64,000 bases of DNA, from the NCBI RefSeq assembly GCF_030503855.1, contig NZ_CP129971.1, positions 3,162,001 through 3,226,000 on the forward strand. The letters are read 5' to 3'. Origin of the DNA: Marivirga salinae (GTDB taxonomy: Bacteria; Bacteroidota; Bacteroidia; Cytophagales; Cyclobacteriaceae). Every line of letters starts with the position of its first letter. Positions within the stretch are counted from its first letter, which is position 1. Under the pieces are notes generated by a model. It did no database searches, was not told the origin of the DNA, and saw only the letters and a list, made by a program, of their open reading frames with translations. The position numbers and the translations under genes are program-made. This document shows positions 1-10,800 of the stretch, one piece after another.

Positions 1-779
1 TCAGAAAAGGCAAACAACTCCATTTCCTTACCAAGCTTTCTATGATCACGTTTTTTAGCTTCTTCTAAAAGCTCTAAATATTCTTTTAACTCTTTTTGCT
101 TAGGGAAAGTAATTCCATATATCCTAGTTAACTGCTTACGCTTTTCATCTCCTCTCCAATAAGCACCTGCAATATTTAATAGCTTTACTGCTTTGATGTA
201 GCCAGTATGTGGGATATGTGGCCCTCTACATAAATCGGTGAAGTTTCCTTGTTGATAGAAGGTGATTTCTCCATCATTCAAGCCATCAATCAACTCTAAT
301 TTATATTCATCTCCTTTTTTCTGATAATAATCAAGAGCATCCTTTTTTGAAACCTCAGATCTCTGAAATTCATTTTTTTGACGAGCTAATTCAAGCATTT
401 TTTGCTCAATTTTCTCTAGTTCCTCTCCTTGTAGCTCTTGATCTCCAAAATCTACATCATAATAAAAACCATTGGCGATGGGAGGTCCTATTCCGAATTT
501 TATGCCAGGATATAACTCTTCTAAAGCTTCTGCTAACAAATGGGCAGAAGAATGCCAGAATGTATTTTGTCCTTCTGGATCGTTCCAAGTCAGTAATTGA
601 ATATGAGCATCTTCATTTATCGGTCTTGTTGAATCCCAAACTTGCCCGTTAACTTTTGTCGATAAAACATTTCGAGCTAAGCCTTCACTGATACTCATGG
701 CGATATCATGACCCGTTACGCCCTTGTCAAATTCTTTTATACTGCCATCAGGCAAAGTAATCTTTATTTTATTACTCAT
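1..779 (-). CDS. thrS: threonyl-tRNA synthetase, N-terminal part
   Basis: Charges tRNA-Thr with threonine in the cytoplasm. Reading the minus strand from the ATG at 777-779 gives about 259 residues before the window edge, so the 3' part (most of the catalytic core and the anticodon-binding domain) is missing. Visible are the TGS domain at the N-terminus (residues 1-60, opening [18 protein letters not shown]), the editing region with the [11 protein letters not shown] stretch (canonical HxxxH zinc site of the N2 domain), and the second editing segment with the conserved [11 protein letters not shown] run. These match bacterial ThrRS closely and no break is seen. The gene next upstream on the same strand is 103 bases away, so it probably has its own promoter. 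Confidence 0.96.
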   Translation of the reverse strand, partial: MSNKIKITLPDGSIKEFDKGVTGHDIAMSISEGLARNVLSTKVNGQVWDSTRPINEDAHIQLLTWNDPEGQNTFWHSSAHLLAEALEELYPGIKFGIGPPIANGFYYDVDFGDQELQGEELEKIEQKMLELARQKNEFQRSEVSKKDALDYYQKKGDEYKLELIDGLNDGEITFYQQGNFTDLCRGPHIPHTGYIKAVKLLNIAGAYWRGDEKRKQLTRIYGITFPKQKELKEYLELLEEAKKRDHRKLGKEMELFAFS

Positions 780-882
780 ATTATGTTGTAATTCTTACTT
801 AATTAAATGTGATTTTGAATGAAAATGATTCCTAATTACAAATATGCAATTTTTGATTTAATAAGTGTAAATGGATTACAGC

Positions 883-2622
883 TTAATTGCCAATTACTTC
901 TCCTTTTGCATTTAAAGTTTTTAAAACCTCTCCATTTTGATCGTAGAGAAAAAATATTCCGGCTTCTACTCTTGCATCACCTAATATATTTTCTGATTCA
1001 AATTCTAGCCTCCATAATTCTTCCATTTGATAAGATAAATAGAGTAGAATTTGTGATGAGTTTCCCTCTTCCACCGATTTAAGATTTACCAAAACATTAT
1101 TATTTAAATCAAGGATTTTTTTAACATTTAAAGTAGTGTCTTCAATTATTAAATGATTTTTAATCTTCATATCAAATCCAGCATTGGCTACAAACGGCTT
1201 TTTTTGCCAACTACCCACCATCAATAAAGAGGAGTTGGATTCAATTAAATCCAAAATATATTTATCGCCCTTATTTGCTGCAGCATTTATTGGGGTGATA
1301 TAAATTGTGTCTTGATCAGTAACAAAGTATTGAATATCAATTTCCATTTCTTTAGTTTTCTCAGAAACGGACTCGTATTTTTTCTCTAAAATAGTTTTTT
1401 CAGTATTAATATAAGCATCTATTGAAGGTTCAAAACCATCAAAATATGCAGCAAAATCTGTTTTTATTCGGTCATTTATTTGACTATCTATCAATTTGAT
1501 CATCTCTAATTGATCAGCAAGCCTGTTTTCATATTCTTTAACAACATTTGTTCTTTGATAAATATTGGAAGAATCAGCCAATACAGGGAATAAATTAACA
1601 TTCGTAATTAAATTGCTTTTATTCTTAAGTTGCTTATAACGCAATAAATTATAAACTACATTTTGTTTATCCAGATTTTCTAATCCTTTTTTCAACTCTT
1701 CTGGAATGTTCATTTCTTTAATTTTAGCAGAGTCTTTTACTTTTTCATTGAAACTCAATGCACTATTAAAATCATTATCAGTCTTATACAACAATTCTTT
1801 AATTGGCTGAACTTCTGTTTCAATTCTCTTATCCAGTGCAATCAAATACGTAGCATAATCTTGTATTTCAATCTGAAAATTATTGAAATCAATATCCTTT
1901 GGAGCTAATTGATCCCAATTATCAATAGTTGTCAATTTTAATTCCGGATCATAAAGGGATTGATTTAATGATTTTAGCTTTTCAACAAAAATTGAATAAT
2001 TGGTTTTAAAATCATTAAATAATTTTATTACTTCAAGTAAGTCTTCTCTGTCATCTGAATTTGCTCTCAACATAAAGGATGATTCATCAGGATAAGAAGA
2101 ATAGAAATCAACTGCTTTATTTACAAAAATATTATATTGATCTACAGTTTTCTCCTTTATTTGATGTACTTCATTAACTAATTCTTTTTTTGTAGTTACA
2201 TCAGCTATTTTATTTTCATAATCCAAGTGGACGTCCGATTTTTTAATCCCGAATTTACCGGTTCTTAAATCCCTTCGATTATAAGCCATATAATAATCAT
2301 CATTCTTTCTGACCTCACGATCATCTACTAATGAAATAGCTTTTTTATATGATTCTATTGCTAAATTGGCCATGGAATCATATTTTTCTGTTGAAGGAAA
2401 TATCTCAACAGTATCTAACTTTGAAATAGTGATTTCACCCAAGTAAAAATAGGCATTGGCTTCATCGTCATTATCTTCTAAAAATTGCAGCAAAAGAGGT
2501 TCCGCTGATTTATAGTCTTTACTTTGCAATAAAGGGAAGACGTTTTTGTATTTAATTCTCTGAGAATAGGAATTCAATACAAATGAAAAGCAAAGAATTG
2601 ATATCAGTATAATTAATCTCAT
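883..2622 (-). CDS. secreted TPR-like protein of unknown function
   Basis: A 579-residue protein with a clear signal peptide (residues 1-20, ending NSYSQ), so it is exported. Residues 20-110 resemble tetratricopeptide helices (FPLLQSKDYKSAEPLLLQF, then an EANAYFYLGE stretch), as in Bacteroidota periplasmic TPR proteins. The centre (150-430) is Lys/Glu-rich and probably helical. The last 150 residues look beta-rich (VLVNLKSVEEGNSSQILLYL and after) and end with a repeated EVLKTLNAKGEVIGN-type strand. I do not recognise a named family. Function is unknown; a scaffold or envelope-associated role is inference only. It lies upstream of thrS on the same strand, with no operon partner evident. Confidence 0.75.
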   Translation of the reverse strand: MRLIILISILCFSFVLNSYSQRIKYKNVFPLLQSKDYKSAEPLLLQFLEDNDDEANAYFYLGEITISKLDTVEIFPSTEKYDSMANLAIESYKKAISLVDDREVRKNDDYYMAYNRRDLRTGKFGIKKSDVHLDYENKIADVTTKKELVNEVHQIKEKTVDQYNIFVNKAVDFYSSYPDESSFMLRANSDDREDLLEVIKLFNDFKTNYSIFVEKLKSLNQSLYDPELKLTTIDNWDQLAPKDIDFNNFQIEIQDYATYLIALDKRIETEVQPIKELLYKTDNDFNSALSFNEKVKDSAKIKEMNIPEELKKGLENLDKQNVVYNLLRYKQLKNKSNLITNVNLFPVLADSSNIYQRTNVVKEYENRLADQLEMIKLIDSQINDRIKTDFAAYFDGFEPSIDAYINTEKTILEKKYESVSEKTKEMEIDIQYFVTDQDTIYITPINAAANKGDKYILDLIESNSSLLMVGSWQKKPFVANAGFDMKIKNHLIIEDTTLNVKKILDLNNNVLVNLKSVEEGNSSQILLYLSYQMEELWRLEFESENILGDARVEAGIFFLYDQNGEVLKTLNAKGEVIGN

Positions 2623-2678
2623 TAACTTAAATTTAATTGAAATTATAGAATATAATATTGATTTATTACAAAAGTAAT

Positions 2679-3185
2679 CTATTCTAAGTAAACACCAAAA
2701 CCTTCATCTGAACGGGTGAAATTAATTCGTTCTTGAATTGTGGTGGCTAACTCAATTCCAGTATAATTTGCGGAAATTGGAAAAGAACGATGGGCTCTAT
2801 TTACCAAGAAAGCAGTTTCAATTTTCTTAAGCTTTATATTTAGGAATGGTTTTAATGCGTAAAACATGGTTTTACCAGAATTCAACACATCATCAACTAA
2901 TAATATTACTGCCTTTTCGGAGTTTTCAATTGGATCTGAAAGCTTTACCTCAGACTTTTCAGGATTGGATTTATCGATATTTAACTCTATAAAAGTAGGG
3001 TCTAAATCAGAAATTTCTTTTAATTCTCTTTTGATTTCTTGACCTAAAATAGCTCCTCCCCCTTCAATACCGATGATGTATAGGTTTTCTTCTTTATAAT
3101 TGTTCTCTAAAACCTGAAAAGCTATCCGTTTAATTTTACTACGGATAGCTTCTCGGTCTAAAATTTGACTGCTTTTGTTAAGCAT
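2679..3185 (-). CDS. PyrR-like phosphoribosyltransferase
   Basis: A 168-residue type I phosphoribosyltransferase. The PRPP-binding loop is the VILLVDDVLNSGKTMFYAL segment (about residues 92-110), with the two acidic residues followed by the Ser-Gly-Lys-Thr turn. The N-terminal GIEGGGAILGQEI segment forms the pyrophosphate-side loop. Length and layout fit the PyrR/uracil phosphoribosyltransferase group. Whether it is an RNA-binding pyr attenuator, a salvage enzyme or another PRTase cannot be told; no pyrimidine genes are in view. Its start lies 4 bases after the stop of the Lrp-type regulator, so the two are almost certainly co-transcribed. Confidence 0.85.
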   Translation of the reverse strand: MLNKSSQILDREAIRSKIKRIAFQVLENNYKEENLYIIGIEGGGAILGQEIKRELKEISDLDPTFIELNIDKSNPEKSEVKLSDPIENSEKAVILLVDDVLNSGKTMFYALKPFLNIKLKKIETAFLVNRAHRSFPISANYTGIELATTIQERINFTRSDEGFGVYLE

Positions 3186-3189
3186 AAAT

Positions 3190-3669
3190 TTATTTGTTTT
3201 CAGGTATTGGCATTTTTTTGCTATCCTTAAAAGTAGATAAAATTACCATGGATTGCATGCTATCCACTACTTCTATTTCACTTACTTTCTCCAACATTAA
3301 TTTTTGATAAGAAGGGATATCTTTTGCAATAACTTTCAGAATAAAATCACTAGAACCTGTCACATGATTACATTCAATAATTTCATCTACTCCGTCAATA
3401 GCCTTTATGAATTTTTCAATATTTGATCTATTGTGACCTTTTAAAGAGACCATTACATAGGTACTAACTCCTAAATTAATTTTCTCATTGTCAAGCTTTG
3501 CATGATAGCTTTTTATTATACCAGCATTCTCTAGTTTCTTAACTCGCTCTAATGTTGGTGCAGGTGATAGTCCAATATCTTTCGATAATTGTGCATTGGT
3601 TATTCTGCCGTCTACTTGCAAAATATCCAATATTTTTTTGTCAATTTTATCCAGTTTGAAAGGTAACAT
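3190..3669 (-). CDS. Lrp/AsnC family transcriptional regulator
   Basis: A 159-residue regulator. Residues 5-65 form the AsnC-type winged helix-turn-helix (LDKIDKKILDILQVDGRITN, then LSKDIGLSPAPTLERVKKLE). Residues 75-150 form the RAM/Lrp ligand-binding domain, with the CNHVTGSSDFILKVIAKD strand and the MVILSTFKDSK end. Such proteins are feast/famine regulators that bind amino acids and often control their own operon. It is the first gene of a two-gene minus-strand unit with the PyrR-like gene. The 200-base AT-rich gap to the divergent menE is the likely promoter region for both directions. The effector is unknown. Confidence 0.93.
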   Translation of the reverse strand: MLPFKLDKIDKKILDILQVDGRITNAQLSKDIGLSPAPTLERVKKLENAGIIKSYHAKLDNEKINLGVSTYVMVSLKGHNRSNIEKFIKAIDGVDEIIECNHVTGSSDFILKVIAKDIPSYQKLMLEKVSEIEVVDSMQSMVILSTFKDSKKMPIPENK

Positions 3670-3879
3670 TTTAATTATTTCGTATTTTCAATTAGAACGC
3701 AAAATTAATATATATTATTGACTTCAACCATATAATAATGTATTTATACCAAATTTATTTTTGTCATTTGGATAAAAATATAACATAAATATTGAAATTA
3801 TAACATCAAACTTCCTTTACTGCAATATTGACTTAAATTAATGTTAGTTTTAATTTTCAAATATGATATATTCTAACTC

Positions 3880-4977
3880 ATGCCCTCATCAAACTTAAAT
3901 AATTGGATTAATTTTCAAGGTGATAAACTTAGTATTCATGATTTCATTGAAATGTATAAAAATGATGAAAACAAGCTACTTAAAACAGTTATTAAATTCA
4001 TAAATGAGTGGCAATCCGATACCCCTTACATTTTACAAAATACTTCAGGCTCCACGGGAAAGCCCAAAACCATTAAAATTTCTAAAAGCCAAATAAAAGA
4101 AAGTGCATCAGCTACTTTAAATACATTAAAAATTAAAGCTGGCGATCATGCTTTGCTATGCATCAATCCTGAATTTATCGGTGGAAAAATGATGATTGCT
4201 AGGTCTTTTATAGGCGGATTGAATTTAAGTATCACTCCCATAAGTGGTAATCCTCTGAAGAATTTCAAATTTCAAGAACCTATAGATTTCTTTTCCTTTG
4301 TCCCCTATCAATTGGAAAGGATTTTAGATGAAAGCGCTGATAAAATTGAGTTTTTGGATAAATCAAAAGCCATTATTCTAGGAGGAGCTCCTGTTTCGGA
4401 TACTTTAGCGAAAAAAATTAAAACTCAGATCTCAAATTCTAAAGTTTATAGTACTTATGGCATGACCGAAACTGTATCTCATGTAGCTTTAAAATTGATT
4501 AATTCAGATAAGGATGAAGCTTTCACGGCCTTAGAAAATATTAAATTTTCTGTGGATGAAAGAAACTGTTTAGTAATTCACGCACCCAAAATCACTGGAC
4601 AAGAGCAATTAATTACCAATGACGTTGTAGATTTAGTTTCTTCAACGGAATTTTATTGGCTAGGAAGACACGATTTTGTGATTAATACGGGAGGTATCAA
4701 AATTCATCCTGAAGTATTAGAAAAAGAGATAGCAGGATTGTTCGAAAATAAAAGCATTAAAAATCGATTTTTTGTTTTTGGTTTACCCAATGAAAAATTC
4801 GGAGAAACAGTGAATTTGTTAGTGGAAGGTGAATATGATCATGAAAAGGTTATAAATCTGTTAAAGCAAAATTTAAAAGCTTTTCATGTGCCAAAGAATA
4901 TATTTACGACAGAGCAAATTGTAGAGACCGAAAATGGCAAAATCAGTAGATTGAAAACTATTGAAAATTTAGATTAG
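3880..4977 (+). CDS. menE: o-succinylbenzoate--CoA ligase (short Bacteroidota type)
   Basis: An ANL-superfamily acyl-CoA synthetase of 365 residues. It carries the P-loop-like motif TSGSTGKPKTIKISK (residues 54-68), the A5-type motif YSTYGMTETVSH (about 187-198) and the A7-type motif WLGRHDFVINTGGIKIHPE. The short N-terminal domain and overall length match menaquinone-pathway MenE of Bacteroidota, which activates o-succinylbenzoate with CoA and ATP. No other men gene is visible, and the following alpha/beta hydrolase is membrane-anchored and so is a weak candidate for MenH. The assignment therefore rests on length and motif pattern, and another small acyl-adenylating enzyme is possible. Confidence 0.82.
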   Translation: MPSSNLNNWINFQGDKLSIHDFIEMYKNDENKLLKTVIKFINEWQSDTPYILQNTSGSTGKPKTIKISKSQIKESASATLNTLKIKAGDHALLCINPEFIGGKMMIARSFIGGLNLSITPISGNPLKNFKFQEPIDFFSFVPYQLERILDESADKIEFLDKSKAIILGGAPVSDTLAKKIKTQISNSKVYSTYGMTETVSHVALKLINSDKDEAFTALENIKFSVDERNCLVIHAPKITGQEQLITNDVVDLVSSTEFYWLGRHDFVINTGGIKIHPEVLEKEIAGLFENKSIKNRFFVFGLPNEKFGETVNLLVEGEYDHEKVINLLKQNLKAFHVPKNIFTTEQIVETENGKISRLKTIENLD

Positions 4978-4991
4978 TTTAAAAATGAAAT

Positions 4992-5948
4992 ATGAAGAAA
5001 GCATTTAAAATTTTAGGAATAGGATTACTCAGTATAATTGGTATCCTAGTAATCCTGCTTTTAAGTTTTTATAAATCAGATATTCAAGCAAGTGAAAATC
5101 AAGAAAAGTATTTCACCGAAGAGTCTCAATTTATCGAAATAGATAGCAATAAAATCCATATCCGGAAAATGGGTAAAGGGTTTCCTATTTTATTGATTCA
5201 CGGTAGTTTTTCATCTCTACATACTTGGAATGTATGGCAAAAGCAATTGCTAAATGATTTCACTACCATTTCGATTGATTTACCTGGACATGGATTAACA
5301 GGTCCTAATCCACAAGCCAGATATGACACAGATTATTATGCAAACTTGCTTTGGGAGTTAATGGATAAGCTCAATTACGATTCAATTGCTGTGGCAGGAA
5401 ATTCCATGGGTGGACAAGTGGCTTATAAAATGGCACTGCGAAAGCCCGATAAAGTCAAAAAATTAATCTTGATAAATTCTTCGGGGGCTAGTATGAAAGC
5501 GGATACTGCTAATTTTAAAGATCAAAATACGTTTTCGGTATTTTCATTAATTAATCATCCTATCTTTTCAAAATTAATGACCAGTATCACTCCAAAATTT
5601 CTTTTTGAAATGAGTATGGAACAAGTTTATTATGATAAATCAAAAATAACAGAAGAAAAAGTCCAGCTGTATTATGATTTAATGCTACATGAAGGAAACC
5701 GAGAAGCCACTTTGCAAAGATTTAAACAAAGGGCACCATCTGAATTTGATCAATTAGGAAATCTAAAATCACCAACCTTAATACTATGGGGAGAACATGA
5801 CAGCTGGATCCCAGTCTCTCATGCGCATCGGTTTGACAATATTATACCAAATAGCTCTTTAATAATTTATGATGATGCCGGCCATGTTCCTATGGAAGAA
5901 ATCCCTACTAGGACCGCAAAAGATGCATTAGAGTTTTTAAAGGACTGA
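4992..5948 (+). CDS. membrane-anchored alpha/beta hydrolase
   Basis: A 318-residue alpha/beta-fold hydrolase. One transmembrane helix lies at residues 5-28 and anchors the catalytic domain outside the inner membrane. The oxyanion region is LLIHGSFSS, the nucleophile elbow is AVAGNSMGGQVA (Ser in the middle), the acid is in LILWGEHDSWIP, and the catalytic His is in DDAGHVPMEE. All triad members are present, so it is probably active on an ester or similar substrate that cannot be named. It begins 14 bases after menE and is probably co-transcribed. It converges with the FAD oxidoreductase, one base apart. Confidence 0.88.
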   Translation: MKKAFKILGIGLLSIIGILVILLLSFYKSDIQASENQEKYFTEESQFIEIDSNKIHIRKMGKGFPILLIHGSFSSLHTWNVWQKQLLNDFTTISIDLPGHGLTGPNPQARYDTDYYANLLWELMDKLNYDSIAVAGNSMGGQVAYKMALRKPDKVKKLILINSSGASMKADTANFKDQNTFSVFSLINHPIFSKLMTSITPKFLFEMSMEQVYYDKSKITEEKVQLYYDLMLHEGNREATLQRFKQRAPSEFDQLGNLKSPTLILWGEHDSWIPVSHAHRFDNIIPNSSLIIYDDAGHVPMEEIPTRTAKDALEFLKD

Positions 5949-5949
5949 T

Positions 5950-7218
5950 TTAATTGCGGAACCCTTTTCCTTTTAAATCCTCAAAAACTGCATGAGCTGC
6001 ATATCTACCGGAAGCCATAGCGGCATTGATGGAGCCATTTAATAAATAATCTCCAGCTAAATAAATACCATCTTGAATTTTAGATTGAGAGGGCTTCATT
6101 TTATTTTGGAAATCATCTATTTGCGGTAACGCATTATCAATATAGAAAGTCTTCAAATGCTCAAGTGTTGCATTTTCTAATTCTGGGAAGACTTCTACAA
6201 GTTCCTTTAAAATTCTTTGTTTTAATTGTTTGTCGTTTTCTTGATAATTTTGAGTTACTGAAACCGACAACAAATAGCTGCCTTCTGGGGCATAACTAAT
6301 TGAAGTGTTGTTCATAACAGAGATGTTATTTATTAAATATTTTTCATCAGGCACTAGCGCAATCAAAGACTTTCCGATTGGATCAATATCGGAGCTAAAA
6401 TTCAAATTTGTTACAAACTGATCTTCCATAAATTGACCTGCTAATTGTGGTAATAATTCATCGGGTTTAGTAGCAATAATGATCACATCAGCATCTAATT
6501 CATCTCCATTATCTAAAGTGACTTTTTTCAAACCCACTTTCTCTACTCTTTGATTATATTTAATATCTGTTTGTGCCAAATTAGCAGCCAACATTTCAGG
6601 AATTGCTTTCATTCCATTTTTAGGAACAGCCGCATGTCCTTCACCAAACATTTTAAATACAAACTCCAGCATTCTTGAAGAAGTGTCCAATTTATTTTCC
6701 AAAAATATACCTCCAAAGAAAGGTTTGAAAAATTGTTTTATGATGGTTTCACTAAATCCCTTTTCTCTTAGAAAGTCTAAAGAAGTGGTTTCAGTTTTTG
6801 AAAAAATCATTTCTATCGACAATTTCTTTAATTCCCTATTCCATTGAAATATTTTCAATTTATCAGAAAAGCTCCCTACAGGTGAAAAGAGCATACTAAA
6901 AAGGGTTGTCGGCTGCCTCAACGGATCGGAAATTATGTAATTTCCATTTTGAGAATCAATAATTAGAGCTCCTGGAGTAAATTTCTTGAGGTTCAACTTC
7001 TCATAATCTAAATAATGCTGAGCTTCAGGGTATGCGGTTAATAAAACTTGAAATCCATGATCCAACAAGTACTCTCCCACTTTATCCGTTTTCACTCTAC
7101 CTCCAATGCTATCAGACCCTTCTAAAATGGTAGGTTTAAAACCTGCTTTTTCTAATTCAATGGCTGCTGTTAGGCCGGCAATACCAGCCCCAATTATGAT
7201 TACTTTCTCGTTTTGCAT
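5950..7218 (-). CDS. FAD-dependent amine-oxidase-type oxidoreductase
   Basis: A 422-residue flavoprotein. The dinucleotide-binding motif [21 protein letters not shown] is at residues 6-26 and is followed by the IGGRVKTD motif typical of the amine oxidase/phytoene desaturase/protoporphyrinogen oxidase group. The C-terminal FAD-contact motif is [19 protein letters not shown]. There is no signal peptide, so it is cytoplasmic or peripheral. Substrate unknown; carotenoid-, porphyrin- or amine-related oxidation are all possible. No carotenoid or haem genes adjoin it. A gap of about 200 bases without a gene separates it from the receiver gene upstream. Confidence 0.88.
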   Translation of the reverse strand: MQNEKVIIIGAGIAGLTAAIELEKAGFKPTILEGSDSIGGRVKTDKVGEYLLDHGFQVLLTAYPEAQHYLDYEKLNLKKFTPGALIIDSQNGNYIISDPLRQPTTLFSMLFSPVGSFSDKLKIFQWNRELKKLSIEMIFSKTETTSLDFLREKGFSETIIKQFFKPFFGGIFLENKLDTSSRMLEFVFKMFGEGHAAVPKNGMKAIPEMLAANLAQTDIKYNQRVEKVGLKKVTLDNGDELDADVIIIATKPDELLPQLAGQFMEDQFVTNLNFSSDIDPIGKSLIALVPDEKYLINNISVMNNTSISYAPEGSYLLSVSVTQNYQENDKQLKQRILKELVEVFPELENATLEHLKTFYIDNALPQIDDFQNKMKPSQSKIQDGIYLAGDYLLNGSINAAMASGRYAAHAVFEDLKGKGFRN

Positions 7219-7415
7219 GAAATTGCCTATGATGCTATTATGACCTTTTGAAAATTTAATTCAAAGATGATTAATTAATTGATTTCTAGAAACGGAAAAC
7301 GAAGATGTTTTGATTTTGGTTTATATATGAATGGCTTTTAAATAAGAAAAAAGGTCAACCCTCAGAGGATCTTTAAATTCTTGAACTTTCAGTTCTTGAT
7401 TCTAGACTCTTGAAC

Positions 7416-7805
7416 CTATTTCTTATCACTTGCAATCTTTTTTAATTTATCAGGACTGATTGGCTTACTAATAAAGCCTTTGATGTATGGGTTCTTATCT
7501 GCTTTATCCAAATCTACAGGATTAATCGATGAGGACGTTATATAAATTCTCATTTTATCAACTATGCTCAACTCTTGTAAAGCATCCATAAGTTCCCACC
7601 CATCCATCATGGGCATATTAATATCTAGGAATAAAATCTCTGGAATATCTTCCCTGTTAGCTGATTTCAAATATTCCAATACCTCTCTCCCATCTTCAAA
7701 ATTATGGATGTGCTCTGCAAAGCCTTCATCTTGTATAATTTCTTTACTAACAATAAGAAAGAGCTCATCGTCATCAATAATGAATATATTCTTAAATATT
7801 GCCAT
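7416..7805 (-). CDS. single-domain response regulator (CheY-like)
   Basis: A 129-residue stand-alone receiver domain. The acidic pocket is the IIDDDELF stretch near residue 10, and the phospho-acceptor Asp lies in EILFLDINMPMMDG (about residue 61). The conserved Thr/Ser is in YITSSSINPVD, and the Lys is in KGFISKPISPDKL. There is no output domain, so it must act by protein contact or pass phosphate on. Its start overlaps the end of the large PAS histidine kinase by 14 bases, which makes it that kinase's likely partner by translational coupling. Confidence 0.94.
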   Translation of the reverse strand: MAIFKNIFIIDDDELFLIVSKEIIQDEGFAEHIHNFEDGREVLEYLKSANREDIPEILFLDINMPMMDGWELMDALQELSIVDKMRIYITSSSINPVDLDKADKNPYIKGFISKPISPDKLKKIASDKK

Positions 7806-10800
7806 CCTTCAAAAACACTTTAAAAGTTGATCCAATTCCTAATTTACTTACCACTTCAATTTTGCCACCCATAGACTCTATCTGATTTTTTGTCAAAAAT
7901 AGCCCTAATCCGCGAGAATCTTTATGGTTATGAAAAGTTTTATACATGCCAAAAAGTTTTTCACCATATTTTTCTAAATCAATTCCCAAGCCATTGTCTT
8001 CAATTTCAATGATTACAATTCCATTAAATTTACGGGAACTAATGCGAACATAAGCATCATTCTTTTCAGGATCCTTATACTTTATAGCATTGTTTAATAA
8101 GTTTGTAATAATACTTTCTAGAAAAGCAGGAACTGCCTCAACATATACTGCTTTAGAAACCTCATTTAAAAACCAGATTTTTGATTCTTTGATGAAGTTT
8201 TCAAATGTATCAGAAAAAGCTGTTATCGCATCACTAAGATTAATTTTATGCATTTCATCCGCAGAAGAAACCACAGAAACTACATTATTGAGATGATGCA
8301 GGGTGTCATCCAGCTTATCGGAAGCTACATTGAGTAATTTCACATATTCATTTTCAGCTATTTCTGGATTTTTCTTATTAATCAAATACATCAGACCTTG
8401 AATGTTGGCAGAATGTGACCTAAGATTATGCGAAACGATATAGGTGAAATTTTTCAACCTTTCGTTTTGATCCTCAACTATTGCTAGATATTTCTTTAGA
8501 GCATTTTCTTGTTCCTTTCTTTTTGAAATATCAGTGATGTATCCATCTAATCGAGAAGGTTTACCATTTTTTTTAATTATAGTTCCTTTATTTAAAACCC
8601 ATTTCAATCGGTCATCTTTAGAACGAATTCTATATTCTAATTCAAAACTTCCTTTTTCATCTAGGTCTTGGTAGGCCTTTTCAAGCAATTTTTTATCATT
8701 TTCATAAATTCTTTCTTCCCATCTATTACCAACATAATTTTCTAAATAATAGGATTGTGGAAAGCCTGTTATTTTTTCAATGGAAGGCGTGATATAAATC
8801 ATTTTATATTCTGGAATTGAAACAGACCAAACAACATCATCCATTTCTTTCAAAATACTTTGCATTTGATTTTTGGTTTGGTCGAGTTGCTTCTGAGCTA
8901 TAATTCTTTGCGTAATATCTAAAATTGTAATCACCACCTCATTTACCTTGCCGTTATCATAACTCATAGGCGAGCCTTGAAGTGATAAATATTTAACAGT
9001 GCCATTTTTCCAAACTAAACAAAGCTGTACATCTTTTACAACATCTTGGGTTTGATTCACTTTAACAAATGGTAATTCTTTGGAAGGAAAAGGCTTTCCA
9101 TCCATAGTATAAAGATCCCAAATTGGGTCATTATAAGTTTTTTGCTCTATTTCATTTTTCTTTAGACCTAATATTTTTTCAGTGCCTTTACTTACAAAAA
9201 TAATTTTCCCTGCATTATTTAGCACCATTAAATTAAGTGCATTTGTATTCAATATTTTGTTAAGAAATTTCCTTTCGATTTCTAAACGATTTTCAAGTTC
9301 CTTTCTTTCAGTAATCTCCATATGCATACCTGAAATACGTGAAGGATTTCCTTTAAAATCTCTTTCCACTACAGAACCCCTATCCAATATCCATATGTAA
9401 TGTCCCTTTTTGTGTTTAGCCCTTAATTCTACATAAAAATCACTTTTCTTCGGGTCAGGAAAAACATTTTCCATAATGTCATTGAGCTTTTCCATATCTT
9501 CAGGATGGACTAACGAATGCCAATTATCAATGGAAACTTCAAAATCGTTTCTAGTGTAACCCAGCATTTCAAACCAACGATCATTGACTGTCATTTTACC
9601 AGAATTAGCATCCCAATCCCAATAGCCCAATTCACTTCCTTTCAATACAAATTGAAGCCTTTCTTCACTTTCTTTAAGCAAATCTTCCCTTTGTATTCTT
9701 TCTGTTATATCACTCTCTATAGCAATAAAGTTGGTAAGTTCCCCAGCTTCATTAAATACAGGATTGAAAGTAATGGATACCCAATATTTCTTACCTGATT
9801 TTGAATAGTTTAAGATCTCTTGAGTAAAAGGCTTTAATGTTTTTAAGCCAGCTCTGTTAGCTTTAATGTGTAATGGATTTGTTTCCTTACCATGCAAAAA
9901 TTTACCTGGCTTACCACCTAAAACTTCCTCCAATTTATAGCCTGTTTTTTGTTCAAAAGCTGAATTCACATATTCAATTCTGCCTTTATCATCTGTAATT
10001 ACTACCAAATTAGTGGTTTTTTCAGCCACTAGAGATAAGCGCTTAAGTTGGTTCTCTGTAGCAATTTGACTTGAAATATCTTTGGCTATTGCTACAAAAT
10101 GATTACCTATAGATTCATTACGAATATATTGTACTAGAACCTCAACAGGAATTTCTTTTCCGTTTTTCGATAAATGTGTGGTTTTTAGTCTTAAATTAGA
10201 ATTTTCTCCTTTCTCAAATGAAACTGCTAATTCCCTCATGCTTTCTTCCGTCAACTCAGGATTGATATCATAAGGGTGTAACTGCAAAAGTTCTTGTTCT
10301 GAATATCCTAAAGTTTTAATTGCTCCCTGATTTACATAGTTAAATTGCAGGCTATCTTTATCGTAAATAAAAATTGAATCTTTGATTTGATCTAATGTAT
10401 TCTTTAAATTAGTTAAGTATTCTTGATTCTTTCTTTCTTGTGTAACATCCGTTTGAATGGAAATATATCTTTTTATTTCTCCATTATTACCATAAACAGG
10501 ATCTACAAAACAAGAAACTATGTAAGGATTACCAGACTTAGTATAATTTAGTATTTCTTGGATAAAAGATTTTCCTGAATCTAATTTTCTTTTAAAAGAA
10601 ATTTTATCTTCTTCATTTGTGTTTGGCCCATGTAAAAATTCACTTGGATTTTTACCGATAATATCTTCTGCCAGATAGCCAGACATTTTGTGAAATGAAT
10701 TATTTGCAAATATTATTTTCCCATTTCTATCAGTAATTAACACTGGATACAATGTATTTTTTGGAACTAATGCTAAAGTGTCTAATTCATGTTCATGAAT

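Noticed and set aside
4992..5948. hydrolase as MenH next to menE
   Set aside because: It has a membrane anchor and is longer than MenH, and the rest of the men pathway is absent, so position alone is not enough.
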